Of a stretch of 54,360 nt of DNA, positions 52,940 to 54,360 are shown one piece after another. The translations under genes were made by a program, and so were the position numbers. The stretch lies in contig JAUVDN010000005.1 of the NCBI GenBank assembly GCA_030595325.1, positions 1 to 54,360 on the forward strand, given 5' to 3'. The DNA comes from Gammaproteobacteria bacterium. Lineage in GTDB: Bacteria; Pseudomonadota; Gammaproteobacteria; SZUA-229. The first letter of the stretch is position 1. Each line of letters begins with the position of its first letter. Below the pieces are notes generated by a model, which saw only the letters and a program-made list of their open reading frames with translations, did not search any database and was not told the DNA's origin.

Positions 52940-54360
52940 ATGAACAAAGCTGTTACTGTAAAATTATTTTTATCACTATTTATATTTTCAACATTAACAG
53001 CGTGTGGCGGCGGAGGTTCTGACCCAGCTCCTACACCAGCCCCGACCCCGACCCCTGAAACAACAAATGTTAGCGGCGGTGGCGTAAAAGGTCCTTTGGC
53101 CAATGCCGTTGTTACGGTTTATGCATTTGATGCCGCTAAACCGGGATTCAAAGGCGTGGTTGCAGCAACTGCAACGACTAGCGCAACGGCTGCGATTACC
53201 GGTTTAGCTCTGCCGTTTCCTGTTACGCCTCCGTACATCATGGAATTCACCAGTACACCTGGAACAACCACTGATATCACGACCGGCGAATTCCCGGTTA
53301 TCACAACAATGCGTACAGTGATCACACAGTCATTGCTTAATGGTGGTGGACAGATATACGCAACACCATTAACAACCATGGCTGTTGATATCGCAGAATC
53401 TAATGCTGGTGTTGGTGCATCCGTCTCACAATTTAAAGCAGCTTTAACGTCTGCTGCAGCACAGGTGGTTTCAGCTGTTGGGTTTGGCATGTCAGGTGAA
53501 ATTGACATTTTTGATACCCCACCATTAGTGGATGGTGATGCGGCAGATCTTAGTGATGTGGCAGCATATCGTACAGCAGTAGAAGCATTAACTGCGATTG
53601 TTTTTGAGATGGAAGCAGAAGCTGGAAGTGGCAGTGTTGATGGTATGTTCGCAGAATTAACATCGGACCTTTCTGATGGAACGGTTGATGGTATGGTCGA
53701 TGGCGTTAAATCAGTCGTCTATTCACTAAACAGCCTGACAGAATTTGCGCAAGATCCAACGTTATTATATATACCTAATACATCCATCCCGATTACAACC
53801 ATAGCCGTTGAACTGGCAACTGAAGCGGCGGCCAATCCAGCAGTAAATGTAGACACAACCGCTCTAACCGATGGCTCTATTGATGCAGTTATAAATGATG
53901 CTATAACTCCAGCTGAACCAGACCCAGATTTAGATAGCGATACAATATTTAATTCAGTTGATAACTGCCCGGTTGATGCTAATACCGATCAACTTAATAC
54001 AGACGGTGACACTGAAGGTGATGTTTGTGATGCTGATGACGATAACGATGGTACACCAGATGGTAGTGATGCCTTCCCGTTGGATGCAGCAGAAGACACT
54101 GATACCGATGCAGATACCGTGGGTGATAATGCCGATAACTGCCCGGTTAATGCCAATACCGATCAGCTTAATACGGATGGTGATAGTGAAGGTAATGTGT
54201 GTGATACCGACGACGATAATGACGGTGTTGCAGACGGTTCAGATAACGCATCGCTGGATCCAAATAGTTGTAGTGATACCGATGCCGATACCTGTGATGA
54301 TTGCAGTGTAGGTAGTGATGATTTTGGTCCGTTATCAGATCAGTTAATTGGTAATGATGG
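52940..54360 (+). CDS. Partial exported lipoprotein with thrombospondin type-3-like acidic (Ca-binding) repeats; runs off the window end, not in the ORF track
   Basis: Open frame of 473 codons: MNKAVTVKLFLSLFIFSTLTACGGGGSDPAPTPAPTPTPETTNVSGGGVKGPLANAVVTVYAFD...DSDTIFNSVDNCPVDANTDQLNTDGDTEGDVCDADDDNDGTPDGSDAFPLDAAEDTDTDADTVGDNADNCPVNANTDQ... Confidence 0.93.
   Translation, partial: MNKAVTVKLFLSLFIFSTLTACGGGGSDPAPTPAPTPTPETTNVSGGGVKGPLANAVVTVYAFDAAKPGFKGVVAATATTSATAAITGLALPFPVTPPYIMEFTSTPGTTTDITTGEFPVITTMRTVITQSLLNGGGQIYATPLTTMAVDIAESNAGVGASVSQFKAALTSAAAQVVSAVGFGMSGEIDIFDTPPLVDGDAADLSDVAAYRTAVEALTAIVFEMEAEAGSGSVDGMFAELTSDLSDGTVDGMVDGVKSVVYSLNSLTEFAQDPTLLYIPNTSIPITTIAVELATEAAANPAVNVDTTALTDGSIDAVINDAITPAEPDPDLDSDTIFNSVDNCPVDANTDQLNTDGDTEGDVCDADDDNDGTPDGSDAFPLDAAEDTDTDADTVGDNADNCPVNANTDQLNTDGDSEGNVCDTDDDNDGVADGSDNASLDPNSCSDTDADTCDDCSVGSDDFGPLSDQLIGND

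Noticed and set aside
52909-53508. Minus-strand ORFs 52909-53103 and 53119-53508
   Set aside because: Antisense shadows of the plus-strand lipoprotein ORF, which has a start, SD-like sequence, lipobox and recognisable repeats.
53958-54311. Plus-strand 117-aa ORF MITARLMLIPINLIQTVTLKVMFVMLMTITMV...
   Set aside because: Out-of-frame translation of the acidic repeat region; low-complexity Met/Ile/Thr/Val product expected from Asp-rich repeats read in another frame.

Overview
The window is a chromosomal replication-origin region from what looks like a moderately AT-rich, probably sulfur-oxidising gammaproteobacterium (taxonomy is inferred). The core is gyrB-recF-dnaN-dnaA (minus) | oriC | rpmH-rnpA-yidD-yidC-mnmE (plus). 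Left of it are housekeeping blocks: uvrD, ubiB/J/E, hslUV, xerC-DUF484-dapF//lysA-lptM, argH, algZ/algR-like two-component genes, hemD-hemY and ubiD. Right of it are purU, a PEP-CTERM protein, a SoeABC-type molybdoenzyme, and a truncated lipoprotein with thrombospondin-3-like acidic repeats. I added several features absent from the ORF track: rpmH (44 aa), lptM (51 aa), a 55-aa exported acidic peptide, and the large lipoprotein ORF that runs off the window end. I also propose a corrected GTG start for hslV. The observations most worth following up are: (1) canonical sigma-54 -24/-12 promoters (GG-N10-GC) with upstream TGT..TTTACA-type boxes in front of both the PEP-CTERM gene and the TSP3-like lipoprotein gene, suggesting a shared envelope/matrix regulon; (2) two perfect 16-bp parS palindromes embedded in recF, both encoding VFHVEHG; (3) a 52-bp-period degenerate tandem repeat in a non-coding spacer inside a split lysA/dapF cluster; (4) a three-hairpin element ending in a U-tract between hslV and yaaA, a candidate unannotated RNA; (5) two tandem perfect or near-perfect hairpins in the lipoprotein leader. 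No CRISPR array, tRNA, rRNA, transposase or prophage was seen.
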